Of a DNA stretch of 64,000 nucleotides, positions 1 to 11,436 are shown in pieces (the first letter of the stretch is position 1; every line of letters begins with the position of its first letter). This DNA is from Geminicoccaceae bacterium (GTDB lineage: Bacteria; Pseudomonadota; Alphaproteobacteria; Geminicoccales; Geminicoccaceae), in assembly GCA_025999455.1 (NCBI GenBank), contig AP024683.1, positions 813,501 to 877,500 on the forward strand, read 5' to 3'. The translations under genes and the position numbers were made by a program. The notes below the pieces were generated by a model. That model worked only from the letters and a program-made list of their open reading frames with translations. It did no database searches and had not been told where the DNA came from.

Positions 1-546
1 GAGCCGGGCCACGACCTTGAGCCCCGGCGCGGCGGCGAACACCCGCTCGGTGTAGGGCTCTTGACCCGCGAGGCTCGCCACGCAGCCCGGAAGATGGCGC
101 AAGAGCTCCTCTTCGCGCATCGGCCGGCCGTAGGGGTTGGGGACGAGCTCGAGGCCCGCCTCGACGAGCGGCTTCAAGAGGTGCTCGCGGCCCTGGAGAT
201 GGACGACCGCCACGAGCACCTTGCCGGGCTTGGCCGGGCCGGGGGCCGCCACCCGGCGGTGGACGGTGACCTTGCGGTCGAGCAGGAGCGGTTCGGCCCG
301 TTCGCGGTACCAGGCGAGGTAGGGTGCCGCCTTGTGCGCCTCGAAGGCGGCTTCGTCGGCGTAGACCTCGTAGACGAAGGCGCGGTCCGGGTCGCTGCCG
401 TCGCGGACGACGTCGAACTGCAGGCAGCCCGGCTCGTTCGTGCGGCTGTTGCGGGCGTGCTGCTCGAGCAGCGGCAGGAACTCGTCCATCCGGCCGGGCT
501 TGACCTTGAACTCGGCCAGCACGACGAGCGCCTCGTCTCGCGCCAC
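1..546 (-). CDS. ABM monooxygenase-like domain fused to D-2-hydroxyacid dehydrogenase (3' end outside window)
   Basis: The visible 182 residues hold two joined parts. Residues about 5-95 resemble the antibiotic biosynthesis monooxygenase (ABM/YgiN) ferredoxin-like fold: VVLAEFKVKPGRMDEF, then EPGCLQFDV and a YADEAAFEAHK stretch. After a short Pro/Ala/Lys linker, residues about 110-182 match the N-terminal region of NAD-dependent D-2-hydroxyacid dehydrogenases (LPGCVASLAGQEPYTE, then APGLKVVARL). No stop separates them. The NAD-binding domain lies beyond the window. The start is a GTG at 544-546 with a GAGGAG ribosome site 7-8 bases upstream. It is last in the minus-strand run with the DMT transporter, amidase and AtzG-like peptide. 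The fusion is seen directly; the substrate is unknown. Confidence 0.75.
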   Translation of the reverse strand, partial: MARDEALVVLAEFKVKPGRMDEFLPLLEQHARNSRTNEPGCLQFDVVRDGSDPDRAFVYEVYADEAAFEAHKAAPYLAWYRERAEPLLLDRKVTVHRRVAAPGPAKPGKVLVAVVHLQGREHLLKPLVEAGLELVPNPYGRPMREEELLRHLPGCVASLAGQEPYTERVFAAAPGLKVVARL

Positions 547-568
547 GGCTCTTCTCCTCGCTGACGAT

Positions 569-1495
569 CTAGCCGGATCCGCCCACCGCCGCCCGGGCGG
601 CGCGCGAGCGCACGTGCTCGCGCCAGGCCGCGTAGCAGCCGGCGCCCACCACGACCAGAGCGCCGGTCACCGTCCAGCGGTCGGGGAGATCGCCGAAGAC
701 CAGGTAGCCGATCACGACCGCCCAGACCAGCATCGTGTAGGAGAAGGGCTGGATGACGACGGCCGGGGCGTGGGCCAGCGCCCGCACGAGGCAGTAATGG
801 CCGGTCGCCCCGAGCGTGGCGAGGGCGGCGAGGAGGGCCCATTCGACCGGGGTGAGCGGCTGCCAGAAGAACGGCCCCACGAGCGTGAGCAGGAAGGCCG
901 CGACGACCGTCTGCCACAGAAAGCTCGTCTCCGGCGCATCGGCCGTGCCGGCGAGGCGGGTCAGGATGTTGTAGAGCGCGTACATGCCGGCGGCGAGGGC
1001 CGCCAGGAGGAGGGCCGGGTGGACCTCGGCGAAGCCCGGCCGGATGATGACGAGCACGCCCGAAAAGCCGACCGCGACCGCGGTCCAGCGCCGCCAGCCC
1101 ACCCGCTCGCCCAGAAGCGGCACCGAAAGTGCGGTCACGATCAACGGCGTGGCGGCGAGGACGGCGTGGACGTCGGCCAAAGGTAGGGCGCGGAAGCACA
1201 AGAGCACGATGCCCATCTCGACGACGAGGAGGGTCGTGCGGCCGATCTGCAGCCAGGGCCGGCTCGCCCGCAGATGGCGGCGGACGCCCGTGGGTCCGAG
1301 GACCAGCAGCACGAGCGGCAAGGCCGCCAGATGGCGCAGCCAGAGGACGAGCGGGGCCGGATGGTGGGTGACGAGGTGCTTCGAGATCCCGTCCATCGCC
1401 CCGAAGCAGGCCATGGCGAAGACCGCGAGCGCGATCCCGCGCAGCTCGCTGCGGACGAGCGGGACGGGGCCGGCCGCCGCTTTCTCAGCCCGCAC
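569..1495 (-). CDS. EamA/DMT-family transporter
   Basis: A 308-residue protein with about ten hydrophobic segments and the internal duplication of the EamA (drug/metabolite transporter, RhaT-like) family. Typical stretches are FGAMDGISKHL in the first half and LLGERVGWRRWTAVAVGFSGV at the junction between repeats. It acts in the inner membrane, most likely as an exporter of small metabolites or amino acids. Its start overlaps the amidase gene end by 11 bases, so the two are probably co-translated. Substrate specificity cannot be read from sequence; an amide-related metabolite is only an inference from the neighbours. Confidence 0.85.
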   Translation of the reverse strand: MRAEKAAAGPVPLVRSELRGIALAVFAMACFGAMDGISKHLVTHHPAPLVLWLRHLAALPLVLLVLGPTGVRRHLRASRPWLQIGRTTLLVVEMGIVLLCFRALPLADVHAVLAATPLIVTALSVPLLGERVGWRRWTAVAVGFSGVLVIIRPGFAEVHPALLLAALAAGMYALYNILTRLAGTADAPETSFLWQTVVAAFLLTLVGPFFWQPLTPVEWALLAALATLGATGHYCLVRALAHAPAVVIQPFSYTMLVWAVVIGYLVFGDLPDRWTVTGALVVVGAGCYAAWREHVRSRAARAAVGGSG

Positions 1496-2900
1496 CGGGT
1501 GGCCGCCTCGCGCCGTAGCCGGTGGCCTTCTCGAAGGCGTGGGCGGTGCGCAGCAAGAGCGCCTCCGCGAACGGCCGGCCGACGAGCTGCAGGCCCACCG
1601 GCATGCCGCGCGAATCGAACCCCATCGGCACCGAGAGCGCCGGCAGCCCGAGATAGTTGGCGAAGCCGATCGCCGAGCCCATCGCGGTCGAGATCTCGAC
1701 GAAGCGGGAATCGCCGCCCGTGTCGGTCTCGGCGAGGGTGGGCGTGCGCACCGGGCAAGTGGGCAGGGCGAGGACGTCGCAGGCCTCGAAGACCTCGGCC
1801 ACGAACCGCTCCAGCAAGGGCGTGCGGAGCTGGAGCGCGCGCAGATAATCGACCGCGCCCAAGGCGAAGCCGGGCATCATCCGGGCGAGCGTTTCGGGGT
1901 TGTAGTCGGCGCGGCGGGTGCGGACGAGCTCGCGGTGCAGCGCCGCGCACTCGACCGCGAGGACGATCCGCCGCAGCGCGTTCAAGGGCGCCATGGCCGG
2001 GATCGGCTGGTCGTGGACCCGCGCGCCGAGCTCGCGGAAGACCGCCGCCGCCTCCCGCTCGAGGGCGGCGATCTCGGCTTCCGGGGCGATCTCGAGGCCG
2101 TCGCGGGCGAAGCCGATCCGCAGCCCCTTCACGCCGGCGTCGATCGCCGCCGCGAACGGCCCCGGGGGCCGCGCGCTCGTCGTCCGGTCGAGGGGATCGG
2201 GGCCGGCGATCGCCTCGAGCAGGAGCGCGCAGTCGAGAGCGGTCCGGGCCAAGGGGCCGATGTGGTCGAGCGAAAAGGAGAGCGGCATGGCGCCGGCTCG
2301 GCTGACCCGGCCCCAGGTCGGCTTGATGCCGACGATGCCGCAGAGGCTCGCCGGCACGCGGATCGAGCCGCCGGTGTCCGAGCCGAGCGTGCCCGGGACG
2401 AGGCGTGCCGCGACCGCGGCCGCGCCACCGCTCGTCGAGCCGCCCGTCACCCGGCTCGGGTCCCAAGGATTGCGGGGGTGGCCCGTGTGGGCGTTGTGGC
2501 CGGTGATGCCGAGGGCGAACTCGACCATGGCGAGCCGGCCGAGGTCGATCGCGCCGGCCGCATCCAGCCGGGCAATCACGGTCGCGGTCCGCTCGGCCAC
2601 CCGGCCGCGGTGGATCTTCGTCCCCCACTCCGAAAGCTCGCCCGCGCGGTCCAACATGTCCTTGTGGGCGAGCGGCACGCCGTGGAGCGGGCCAAGGACG
2701 CGGCCCTCGGCGCGCGCCCGGTCGAGCGCCTCGGCCCGGGCGAGCGCCTTCTCCGGCCACAGGCGCGCCACGGCGCGGAGTTCGCGGCCGCGGCCGTCGA
2801 GCGCCTCGAGCGCGGCTTCGGTCGCGGCCCGGGCGGTGACCTCGCCGGTCCGCAGTTTCGCGGCGAGCTCGGCGAGCGAGAGGTCGAGGAGCGCGCTCAA
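1485..2900 (-). CDS. Amidase-signature hydrolase, AtzE-like
   Basis: A 471-residue amidase-signature enzyme that cleaves C-N amide bonds in the cytoplasm. The Ser-cisSer-Lys catalytic triad is intact: Lys80 (in PLAHKDM), cis-Ser155 (in VTGGSTSGG) and nucleophile Ser179 (in SDTGGSIRVPAS), with the usual 24-residue spacing between the serines. It overlaps by 4 bases a tiny upstream gene whose product resembles DUF4089/AtzG. That pairing is characteristic of the AtzE/AtzG 1-carboxybiuret hydrolase type, in which the small protein packs like GatC on the amidase. It lacks the gatB context of a tRNA amidotransferase. The exact substrate is unproven. Confidence 0.88.
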   Translation of the reverse strand: MSALLDLSLAELAAKLRTGEVTARAATEAALEALDGRGRELRAVARLWPEKALARAEALDRARAEGRVLGPLHGVPLAHKDMLDRAGELSEWGTKIHRGRVAERTATVIARLDAAGAIDLGRLAMVEFALGITGHNAHTGHPRNPWDPSRVTGGSTSGGAAAVAARLVPGTLGSDTGGSIRVPASLCGIVGIKPTWGRVSRAGAMPLSFSLDHIGPLARTALDCALLLEAIAGPDPLDRTTSARPPGPFAAAIDAGVKGLRIGFARDGLEIAPEAEIAALEREAAAVFRELGARVHDQPIPAMAPLNALRRIVLAVECAALHRELVRTRRADYNPETLARMMPGFALGAVDYLRALQLRTPLLERFVAEVFEACDVLALPTCPVRTPTLAETDTGGDSRFVEISTAMGSAIGFANYLGLPALSVPMGFDSRGMPVGLQLVGRPFAEALLLRTAHAFEKATGYGARRPPGAG

Positions 2901-3088
2901 GGCCGTGCTCCCGTGCCCGGCTCGGGCTCGGCGAGCCGCTCGAGGGCGGCCGCGAAATCCTGCGGCTCGACGCCGAACGGCAGAAGCTCGGCCGCCACCT
3001 CGCGCGCCACCTCGGCGAGCGCCTCGGCGGTCCGCCGATGCTCGGGCTCGACCGGGATCTCCTCGGCCGGGCTCCGCGTCTCGTCCAT
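2897..3088 (-). CDS. AtzG-like small amidase subunit (DUF4089)
   Basis: A 63-residue acidic helical protein, starting MDETRSPAEE, with a helical stretch ending in the signature-like PFGVEPQDFAAALERL. Size, position and the 4-base overlap with an amidase gene match the DUF4089/AtzG family, small GatC-like partners that stabilise AtzE-type amidases. The ATG at 3086-3088 has a GGGGAG ribosome site about 8 bases upstream. A much longer open frame runs upstream antisense to the AceE-like gene but has no coding character there. It is the first gene of the minus-strand operon. Confidence 0.75.
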   Translation of the reverse strand: MDETRSPAEEIPVEPEHRRTAEALAEVAREVAAELLPFGVEPQDFAAALERLAEPEPGTGARP

Positions 3089-3145
3089 GGTCCCACTCCC
3101 CGCTGGCCTCCCGGCGTTAGCACCGGCCCGTCGCGGATTGAACGG

Positions 3146-3163
3146 CCGGCGCTTCGGCGCCGG
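3146..3163. other. Small hairpin with TTCG loop in divergent intergenic region
   Basis: A perfect 7-bp stem (CCGGCGC / GCGCCGG) closed by a TTCG tetraloop sits between the divergent amidase operon and the AceE-like gene. There is no T-run, so it is not a clear terminator. The rest of this roughly 200-base divergent region shows no recognisable promoter. Confidence 0.3.
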
Positions 3164-3289
3164 GCATGCCAGCCATCCCGGCCCGACCGGGCAGCGCCTC
3201 GCGCGGCGGGGAGCGGCGTTCCGCGGGCGCCGATTGGCCGGCCGGGTGCGAGCCTCTACATGGCCTCGGAGCGAGGGGTGGAGGCGATC

Positions 3290-5644
3290 ATGGCGCGGGA
3301 TGCGGTCGTCGAGGTGGCGGGCGGGATCGGCGCGGCCGAACGGCTCGAGCTCTTGCGCGCGATCGAGAAGAAGATCCTGTGGCTCTCGGCCTGGACGATC
3401 CACCACGCGAACCACGTCCGGCCCTCGCGCGACAAGCTCAAGGTGGGCGGCCACCAGGCCTCCTGCGCCTCGGTCGCCTCGATCGTCACCGCCCTCTTCT
3501 TCGACGTGCTGCGGCCGGGTGACCGGATCGCGGTCAAGCCGCACGCGAGCCCGATCTACCACGCCGCCATGTATCTCCTGGGTCGACAGAGCCGCGAGCG
3601 GCTCGAGCGGTTCCGGGCCCTCGGTGGTGCGCAGGCCTACCCCTCGCGCACCAAGGATGCGACCGGCGTCGACTTCTCGACGGGCTCGGTCGGGCTCGGG
3701 GCGGCCATGACCCTCTTCGCCTCCTTGGCCCAGGACCACGTCCGGCTGCGCGGGCTCGCACCCCCCGACCTCCCCGAGGGGCGGATGGTCGCGATCGTGG
3801 GCGACGCCGAGCTCGACGAGGGCAACGTCTTCGAGGCCCTGCTCGAGGGCTGGAAATACGACGTCCGCAACCTCTGGTGGGTGATCGACTACAACCGCCA
3901 GAGCCTGGATCGGGTCGTCCCGGAGAAGCTGTTCGCCAAGATCGAGCAGTTCTTCGCCACGGTGGGGTGGAACGTCGTCACGATCAAATACGGCAAGAAG
4001 CTCCGAGCGGCCTTCGCCCGGCCGGGTGGCGAGGCGCTCGAGGCGTGGATCGACGCCTGCCCGAACGATCTCTACGCCGCCTTGACCTTCAAGGGCGGGG
4101 CCGCCTGGCGGGCGCATCTCGAGAGCGATCTCGGCCGCAACCCGGCGATCCGCCGGATCCTCGACGAACACGACGACGCCGCGCTCGCGGCGCTCATGAC
4201 CAATCTCGGCGGGCACGACCTCGAGGCCCTGCTCGAGGCCTTTCACGCCGTCGCGGACGACCGGCCGCACTGCTTCATCGCCTATACGGTCAAGGGCTGG
4301 GGGCTGCCGATGGCGGGCCACAAGGACGCCCACGCGGCCCTCATGACGCCCGAGCAGATCGAGACCCTGCGCGCCGCCCACGGCGTGCCGGCGGGCGCCG
4401 AATGGGACCCGTTCGCCGGGCTCGAGGTCGATCGCGAGGCCCTGCGCCGGTTCCTGGCCGAGGTGCCTTACGCGCGGCGGGTCGAGCGGTTCACGGCCCC
4501 GCCCGTGCCGGTGCCGGCGGTCCTGCCGATCGGCCGGCGCACCGTCCAGGCCTCGACCCAGGAGACCTTCGGCCGGATCATGGGCGAGCTCGCCCGCTCG
4601 GACCTGCCCTTGGCCGAGCGGATCGTCACGACCTCGCCCGACGTCACGGTCTCGACCGGGCTCGCCGCCTGGGTCAGCCGGCGCGACGTCTTCAACCGCA
4701 AGGAACACGAGGACGTGTTCCGCGCCGAGCAGGTGACCTCGCCCACGCTCTGGCGCGAGAGCCGCACGGGCCAGCACGTCGAGCTCGGCATCGCCGAGAA
4801 CAATCTCTTCTTGAACCTCGCCGCCCTCGGCCTCGCCCACGAGCTCTTCGGCGCCCGCCTCCTGCCCGTCGGCACGCTCTACGACCCCTTCATCGCCCGC
4901 GGCCTCGATGCGCTCACCTATGCTTGCTACCAGGGCGCGCGCTTCCTCCTCGTCGCCACGCCCTCGGGCGTGACGCTCGCCCCCGAAGGTGGTGCGCACC
5001 AATCGATCGGCACCCCACTCGTCGGCATGGCCCAGCCCGGGCTCACCTACCTCGAGCCCGCCTTCGCCGACGAGGTCGAGGTGATGCTGCGCTGGGCCTT
5101 CGCCCATCTCCAGGAGCCCGAGGGCGGGTCGGTCTATTTGCGGCTCTCGACCCGCAGCATCGCGCAGCCCGACCGGCGCCTGGACGCCCCACTCGAGCGG
5201 GCGATCCTGGACGGCGGCTATTGGCTCGTCGAGCCCGCGGCCGGCGCCGAGCTCGCGGTCGCGTTCACGGGTGCGGTCGCACCCGAGGCGCAGGCGGCGG
5301 TGGCGGCCCTCGCCGAGGAGCTGCCCGGGGTCGGGCTCTTGTGCGTGACCTCGGCCGATCGGCTGTTCGCCGGCTGGCGGGCCGCGGGGCGCGCCTCCTG
5401 GGCCTACCGGCTCCTGGCCCCGCTCGCCGCCGATGCCGGGCTCGTGACCGTGCTCGACGGCCATCCCGCCACCCTCTCCTGGCTGGGTGCGGTGCGTGGC
5501 CAGCGGGTCGAGGCGCTCGGCGTCGACCGCTTCGGCCAGTCGGCCGACATCCCCGATCTCTACCGGGTGATGGGGATCGACACGGACGCGATCCTCGATG
5601 CCTGCGCGCGCGCCCTCGTCGAACGCGCCCGCGGACGGGGCTGA
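3290..5644 (+). CDS. Pyruvate dehydrogenase E1-like / transketolase-family enzyme
   Basis: A 784-residue thiamine-diphosphate enzyme of the homodimeric AceE/transketolase type. The TPP motif is present: GDAELDEGN followed about 25 residues later by [14 protein letters not shown]. The pyrimidine-domain region with the conserved glutamate is at [15 protein letters not shown], and the C-terminal transketolase domain ends near [15 protein letters not shown], a typical AceE-like ending. The ATG at 3290 has a GTGGAGG site 7 bases upstream and is preferred over the ATG at 3260, which lacks one. It is shorter than E. coli AceE (about 890 residues), and no E2 or E3 gene is nearby. It probably decarboxylates a 2-oxoacid or transfers ketol groups; the substrate is uncertain. 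Confidence 0.8.
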   Translation: MARDAVVEVAGGIGAAERLELLRAIEKKILWLSAWTIHHANHVRPSRDKLKVGGHQASCASVASIVTALFFDVLRPGDRIAVKPHASPIYHAAMYLLGRQSRERLERFRALGGAQAYPSRTKDATGVDFSTGSVGLGAAMTLFASLAQDHVRLRGLAPPDLPEGRMVAIVGDAELDEGNVFEALLEGWKYDVRNLWWVIDYNRQSLDRVVPEKLFAKIEQFFATVGWNVVTIKYGKKLRAAFARPGGEALEAWIDACPNDLYAALTFKGGAAWRAHLESDLGRNPAIRRILDEHDDAALAALMTNLGGHDLEALLEAFHAVADDRPHCFIAYTVKGWGLPMAGHKDAHAALMTPEQIETLRAAHGVPAGAEWDPFAGLEVDREALRRFLAEVPYARRVERFTAPPVPVPAVLPIGRRTVQASTQETFGRIMGELARSDLPLAERIVTTSPDVTVSTGLAAWVSRRDVFNRKEHEDVFRAEQVTSPTLWRESRTGQHVELGIAENNLFLNLAALGLAHELFGARLLPVGTLYDPFIARGLDALTYACYQGARFLLVATPSGVTLAPEGGAHQSIGTPLVGMAQPGLTYLEPAFADEVEVMLRWAFAHLQEPEGGSVYLRLSTRSIAQPDRRLDAPLERAILDGGYWLVEPAAGAELAVAFTGAVAPEAQAAVAALAEELPGVGLLCVTSADRLFAGWRAAGRASWAYRLLAPLAADAGLVTVLDGHPATLSWLGAVRGQRVEALGVDRFGQSADIPDLYRVMGIDTDAILDACARALVERARGRG

Positions 5645-5733
5645 GCGGGGTCGACACCGCACGCCTCCTTGCCCGATCGCGACCCGGGTCCTACACGCGG
5701 CCGGCGAAGGACGGAGCGAGCGGGGGAACGCCC

Positions 5734-6366
5734 ATGGACATGACCGGGGAGTACCGGATCCCGGCGCCGCGGCAGCGGGTCTGGGAGATGCTCAACGATC
5801 CGGAGGTACTGGCCAAGGCGATCCCTGGTTGCGAATCGCTGCAGAAGATCTCCGACACCGAATTGCAGGCGAAGGTGAAGGCCAAGGTCGGTCCGGTCTC
5901 GGCCACCTTCTCGGGCAAGGTGACGCTCTCCGACCTCGACCCGCCCGCCGCCTACACGATCTCGGGCGAAGGTTCGGGCGGTGTGGCGGGCTTCGCCAAA
6001 GGTGGGGCGCGGGTCCAGCTCCTCGAGGACGGGCCCGCCGCCACGATCTTGAAGTACGAGGCCAAAGCCGAGGTCGGCGGCAAGCTCGCCCAGATCGGCT
6101 CGCGGCTGATCCAGGGCACGGCCAAGAAGATGGCCGACGATTTCTTCGGCAAGTTCGCCGAGCTCGCCGCGGCGGCGGCCCCCGCGGCCCCGGCCGAGGC
6201 CGCCCCGGCGGCACCCGCCGCCGAAGCCGCACCACCGCCGCGGCCCGCCGCGCCGCCGCCCCCACCGGCCCCAGCCCCGGCCGGGATCGCCGGGATCCCC
6301 TGGATCTGGATCGTCGCCGCGGGCGTCGTCCTGATCGTGTTCTTGTGGGCGCTCTTCGGCGGTTGA
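5734..6366 (+). CDS. coxG: CoxG: CO dehydrogenase subunit G-like SRPBCC protein with C-terminal membrane anchor
   Basis: A 210-residue protein. Residues 1-150 are the CoxG/SRPBCC fold, starting [20 protein letters not shown], with [17 protein letters not shown] and [12 protein letters not shown] as family signatures. A Pro/Ala-rich linker (about 152-190) then leads to one transmembrane segment near the C-terminus ([17 protein letters not shown]). CoxG is thought to recruit mature CO dehydrogenase to the cytoplasmic membrane, and the tail anchor fits that role. It opens the cox cluster, 157 bases before coxS. The start is the first ATG of two, with a GGGGGAA sequence 5-6 bases upstream. Confidence 0.87.
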   Translation: MDMTGEYRIPAPRQRVWEMLNDPEVLAKAIPGCESLQKISDTELQAKVKAKVGPVSATFSGKVTLSDLDPPAAYTISGEGSGGVAGFAKGGARVQLLEDGPAATILKYEAKAEVGGKLAQIGSRLIQGTAKKMADDFFGKFAELAAAAAPAAPAEAAPAAPAAEAAPPPRPAAPPPPPAPAPAGIAGIPWIWIVAAGVVLIVFLWALFGG

Positions 6367-6523
6367 GGCCGCCGGGGCGGCGCGTTGACGCTCGGCGGGC
6401 GGCCACTTAGGTTGCCCAACGCCGGAAAGACGAGCGGGCCGCCTTCCTGCGCGCTGGCGCGGGATCTTCGCGCGAGCGGGGCGCGGCCACGGACGATGAC
6501 CGAGGGATGGGAGGGTCGAGCCG

Positions 6524-7006
<483 letters not shown>

Positions 7007-7033
7007 GATCCCGGGGGAGGAGCGGAGGCGAAG

Positions 7034-9403
<2,370 letters not shown>

Positions 9404-9414
9404 GGGAGGAAGCG

Positions 9415-10212
9415 ATGTACGCGTTCGACTATCATCGGCCGACCTCGCTCGCCGAGGCGGCGCAGCTCTTGGCCGGCAACCCGGAGGCCAAGCTCCTGGC
9501 CGGTGGGCAGACCTACATCCCGACCCTGAAGCAGCGTCTGGCCAAGCCCTCGGCCGTCATCGATCTCGGCCGAATCGCCGAGCTGCGCGGCATCACCGAG
9601 GAGGCCGGCGGGCTCACGATCGGGGCGATGACCCGGCACGCCGAGGTGGCCGGATCGCCCCTCGTCAAGCGGGTGATCCCGGCGCTCGCCGCGCTCGCCG
9701 AGGGAATCGGCGATCCGCAGGTCCGCAATCGCGGCACGCTCGGCGGCTCGATCGCCAACAACGATCCGGCGGCCGACTATCCGGCGGCGGTCCTGGGGCT
9801 CGGGGCGACCGTGCGGACGAGCAAGGGCCGGGCGATCGCCGCCGACGATTTCTTCACCGGGATGTTCGAGACGGCGCTCGAGCCGGACGAGATCGTCACC
9901 GCGGTGCATTTCCCGAAGCCCGAGAAGGCGGCCTACGCCAAGTTCCCGAACCCGGCGAGCCGCTACGCGATCGTCGGCGTCTTCCTCGCCAAGACCGCGG
10001 GCGGCGTGCGGGTCGCGGTGACCGGGGCGGCACCGTGCGTGTTCCGCGCGACGGCGCTCGAGCAGGCGCTCGCCCAGAGCTGGTCGGCCGCGTCGATCGA
10101 CGGCGTGACGATCGACGCCTCCAACCTCAACAGCGACATCCACGCCCAGGCCGACTATCGGGCGCATCTCATCAAGGTGATGGCCAAGCGGGCGCTCGCC
10201 GCGGCCGGCTGA
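9415..10212 (+). CDS. coxM: CoxM: FAD-binding medium subunit
   Basis: A 265-residue FAD subunit of the xanthine oxidase family. The N-terminal FAD-binding domain carries AGGQTYIPTLKQRL and the signature TLGGSIANNDPAADYPA; the C-terminal CO dehydrogenase flavoprotein domain covers about 175-265. It takes electrons from CoxS and passes them to the quinone pool. The ATG follows the coxL stop by 12 bases with a GGGAGGA ribosome site. It is the last gene of the first cox block and is followed by a strong terminator hairpin. Confidence 0.92.
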   Translation: MYAFDYHRPTSLAEAAQLLAGNPEAKLLAGGQTYIPTLKQRLAKPSAVIDLGRIAELRGITEEAGGLTIGAMTRHAEVAGSPLVKRVIPALAALAEGIGDPQVRNRGTLGGSIANNDPAADYPAAVLGLGATVRTSKGRAIAADDFFTGMFETALEPDEIVTAVHFPKPEKAAYAKFPNPASRYAIVGVFLAKTAGGVRVAVTGAAPCVFRATALEQALAQSWSAASIDGVTIDASNLNSDIHAQADYRAHLIKVMAKRALAAAG

Positions 10213-10259
10213 ACGACAAGGATCGCGCGATCGGCGCGGAAGCTTCACGCGCGCCGGGG

Positions 10260-10284
10260 AAGGGGGCCTTCGGGCCCCCTTTCT
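10260..10284. terminator. Strong rho-independent terminator after coxM
   Basis: A 9-bp stem (AAGGGGGCC-type arm and its complement) with a TTCG tetraloop is followed by TTCTC on the plus strand; the minus strand gives a matching A/T-flanked hairpin. It lies 48 bases after the coxM stop and 16 bases beyond the end of the opposing VanZ-like gene, so it probably ends both transcripts. Confidence 0.8.
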
Positions 10285-10299
10285 CGTTCGGACCCCGGT

Positions 10300-11436
10300 T
10301 CAGCCGGGCCGGCTCTCGGGGGCCTCGAGGGGGACCAGGGGCAGGGCGCGCTCGATCACGGCGCCGGGCTCTTCGACCGCGCGTCGGCCGCCGCCGGGGC
10401 CCTCGAACCGCGCGAGGAGGAGGGCGAGGCCGATCCCGGCGGAGCCGCCCGCCAGGTTGGCGAGCGCGTCGAAGGGGCTCGGGTCGCGGCCCTCGCTCAG
10501 GAACTGGAGGGCTTCGCCGGCCGCCGCCGCGACGACGAGGAGCAGAGCCGGGAGGGCGAGCGTGCGGGCGGCCGTGGCACGCGCGGCGAGGAAAGCGACG
10601 GTCGCGGCGAGCGCCACGTGGCCGAGATAGGGCACGCTCTCGTGGCGGCCGAGGGCCGAGACGATCGGGCCGGGCAAAAGAATCGCCAAGAGCTCGGGCG
10701 GGGCGAGGATCAAGAGGAGCGCGCCGACCGCCGCGAGCGCGCCGAGGGCGGCCCAGAACCGGCGGACCGCGTTCGCGATCAAGAGGCCGATGCCGGCGCC
10801 GAGTGCCACGAGCCAGCCGACCGCGAGGGCGAGGCGTGCGGCATCCAGCCAAGGCGCCTCGCGCAGTGGCTGGAGCTCGAGCCGGCGGAACTCGAGGCTA
10901 CCCGTGGCCCGCTGCAGGCGGACCAGGAGCTCCACCGAGGCGGCACCGGGCGGCCGAGCGAGCTCGCCCGTGACATGGGTCCAATCACGCGGGGCGCGGG
11001 CGTTCAAGGCGTCTTCGAAGCGATCGGGCAGGAGGTGACCGGCTTCGTCGCGAGCCGCGAGATGGATCCGCGCCGCTTCGCTGGCCCGGCCCCCACCCAC
11101 GCCCGCGAAGCGTACTTCGGCGCCGACGCGGAACGCGGCCACCTCCGGCGCGAGCGGCAGCGGACGGCGAAGGAGCACGTAGGGATCGCTGCCCGGCGCT
11201 TCGAGCCGGAGGATGCCGTCGAGCACCTCGACCCGGCCGCGGCCGCGCTCGACCGTCCAGCCGGCGAGCGGGTCGTCGGTACCGGCCGCGGGCGTCGCCG
11301 GCGGCCAGAGCTTCGCCACCGGGCCGGCGGGCGCGTAGGCGGGGAGGAGGGTGAAGGCGGCGATCGTGACGAGGACGAGGGCGGCCGTGACCGCGGCCCA
11401 GAGGAGTGCGGCGGTGCTCGCCTGCCGGCCGCTCAC
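10300..11436 (-). CDS. VanZ-like membrane protein with N-terminal extracytoplasmic domain (copy 2)
   Basis: A 378-residue membrane protein. It has an N-terminal transmembrane helix (about residues 10-30) and then a beta-rich extracytoplasmic region (about 60-210, starting near PLAGWTVERGRGRVEV) that looks like a carbohydrate-binding or jelly-roll module. About five C-terminal helices follow, with the VanZ-type signature E-x2-Q-x4-GR-x4-D-x3-N around ALQFLSEGRDPSPFDALANL. The GTG start at 11434-11436 overlaps the stop of the preceding gene (GTGA). It is clearly a paralogue of that neighbour, sharing order and C-terminal motif. VanZ-like proteins are linked to teicoplanin resistance or cell-envelope functions; the role here is unknown. 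Confidence 0.7.
   Translation of the reverse strand: MSGRQASTAALLWAAVTAALVLVTIAAFTLLPAYAPAGPVAKLWPPATPAAGTDDPLAGWTVERGRGRVEVLDGILRLEAPGSDPYVLLRRPLPLAPEVAAFRVGAEVRFAGVGGGRASEAARIHLAARDEAGHLLPDRFEDALNARAPRDWTHVTGELARPPGAASVELLVRLQRATGSLEFRRLELQPLREAPWLDAARLALAVGWLVALGAGIGLLIANAVRRFWAALGALAAVGALLLILAPPELLAILLPGPIVSALGRHESVPYLGHVALAATVAFLAARATAARTLALPALLLVVAAAAGEALQFLSEGRDPSPFDALANLAGGSAGIGLALLLARFEGPGGGRRAVEEPGAVIERALPLVPLEAPESRPG

Noticed and set aside
3089-5662. Very long open frame antisense to the AceE-like gene joined to the AtzG-like peptide frame
   Set aside because: High-GC DNA leaves long stopless antisense frames. The real gene on this strand begins at the ATG at 3088, and upstream residues have no domain while the plus-strand gene is a clear AceE homologue.
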